Positions 63,934 to 64,000 of a stretch of DNA of 64,000 nucleotides are shown one piece after another. The DNA lies in NCBI GenBank assembly GCA_050248735.1, contig JBFWRU010000010.1, positions 72,150 through 136,149 on the forward strand, read 5' to 3'. The DNA is from JACKFE01 sp050248735 (GTDB lineage: Bacteria; Nitrospirota; Nitrospiria; Nitrospirales; UBA8639). Position numbers and translations under genes: made by a program. Positions within the stretch are counted from its first letter, which is position 1, and every line of letters starts with the position of its first letter. The notes beneath the pieces are model-generated. The model ran no database searches. It saw only the letters and a program-made list of their open reading frames with translations, and was not told the origin of the DNA.

Positions 63934-64000
63934 ATGAAACACCGAACCCGCATCTACTTGAGTGCTGAACAACGAGCAGACATTTGGGATCGCTGGCAGC
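63934..64000 (+). CDS. IS30-family transposase, N-terminal fragment (runs off the right edge)
   Basis: Only 22 codons are visible, from the ATG at 63934: MKHRTRIYLSAEQRADIWDR. This matches the HTH-containing start of IS30-type transposases (xxYLSxEQRAxIWDRWQ). The gene is cut by the window edge, so intactness cannot be judged. It adds a third type of IS to the accessory region. Confidence 0.65.
   Translation, partial: MKHRTRIYLSAEQRADIWDRWQ

Overview
The window reads as chromosome of a diderm, Gram-negative bacterium of medium GC content. Lipid A synthesis (LpxC), a TonB-dependent receptor, many Sec-exported small proteins and lipoproteins, c-type cytochromes and dense, mostly short operons on both strands fit Nitrospirota. 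A Nitrospira-like organism is my best guess; this is inference from protein flavour, as no 16S rRNA is present.

Layout. 1-3.2 kb: end of a membrane-anchored protein, glnS, a pseudouridine synthase and a structured leader before a tiny membrane ORF. 3.4-6.7 kb: locus A of an unusual ATPase family, a DUF6499/DUF2285-like protein followed by a large BrxD-like (DUF2791) ATPase. 6.9-34.7 kb: mainly housekeeping and regulation: a MATE-like transporter, CheY-like regulators, ogt, a Nudix hydrolase, ettA, a 1-Cys peroxiredoxin, purE, a SpoU methyltransferase, GGDEF, HDOD and HD-GYP signalling genes, a TonB receptor, a POT transporter, lpxC, an RpoD/RpoS-type sigma factor, a TrkA-type K+ regulator, trmI, pyrE and an SDR. 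34.9-40.6 kb: locus B, a 298-residue protein of unknown family followed by two more BrxD-like ATPases in tandem. 40.7-58.5 kb: an RRM protein, a haem-motif sensor kinase with its response regulator, exported proteins of unknown function, hrpB, a MauG/CcpA peroxidase with a small cytochrome c, a dapF-like gene, typA and a B12/radical SAM enzyme. 58.6-64 kb: an accessory stretch. It has a VOC gene, a decayed tRNA-Gln-like sequence, a secreted Cys-rich repeat protein, two broken IS3-family elements, a second VOC 3' end fused to an IS3 transposase, and the start of an IS30-type transposase.

The strongest candidate for an undescribed system is the set of three BrxD-like ATPases. Each has an N-terminal GGxxVKF-type domain, an HTH-like helix segment and a P-loop ATPase. 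They lie in two loci about 28 kb apart, each preceded by a different small partner gene. None of the other BREX genes (pglX, pglZ, brxC, brxL, BrxHI helicase) is in the window. Other notable points are a DapF homologue in which both catalytic cysteines are serine, and a 4.65 kb segment bracketed by direct repeats of a VOC gene 3' end. The first repeat is the intact gene's own 3' end; the second is joined to IS3 orfB at a 13 bp microhomology.
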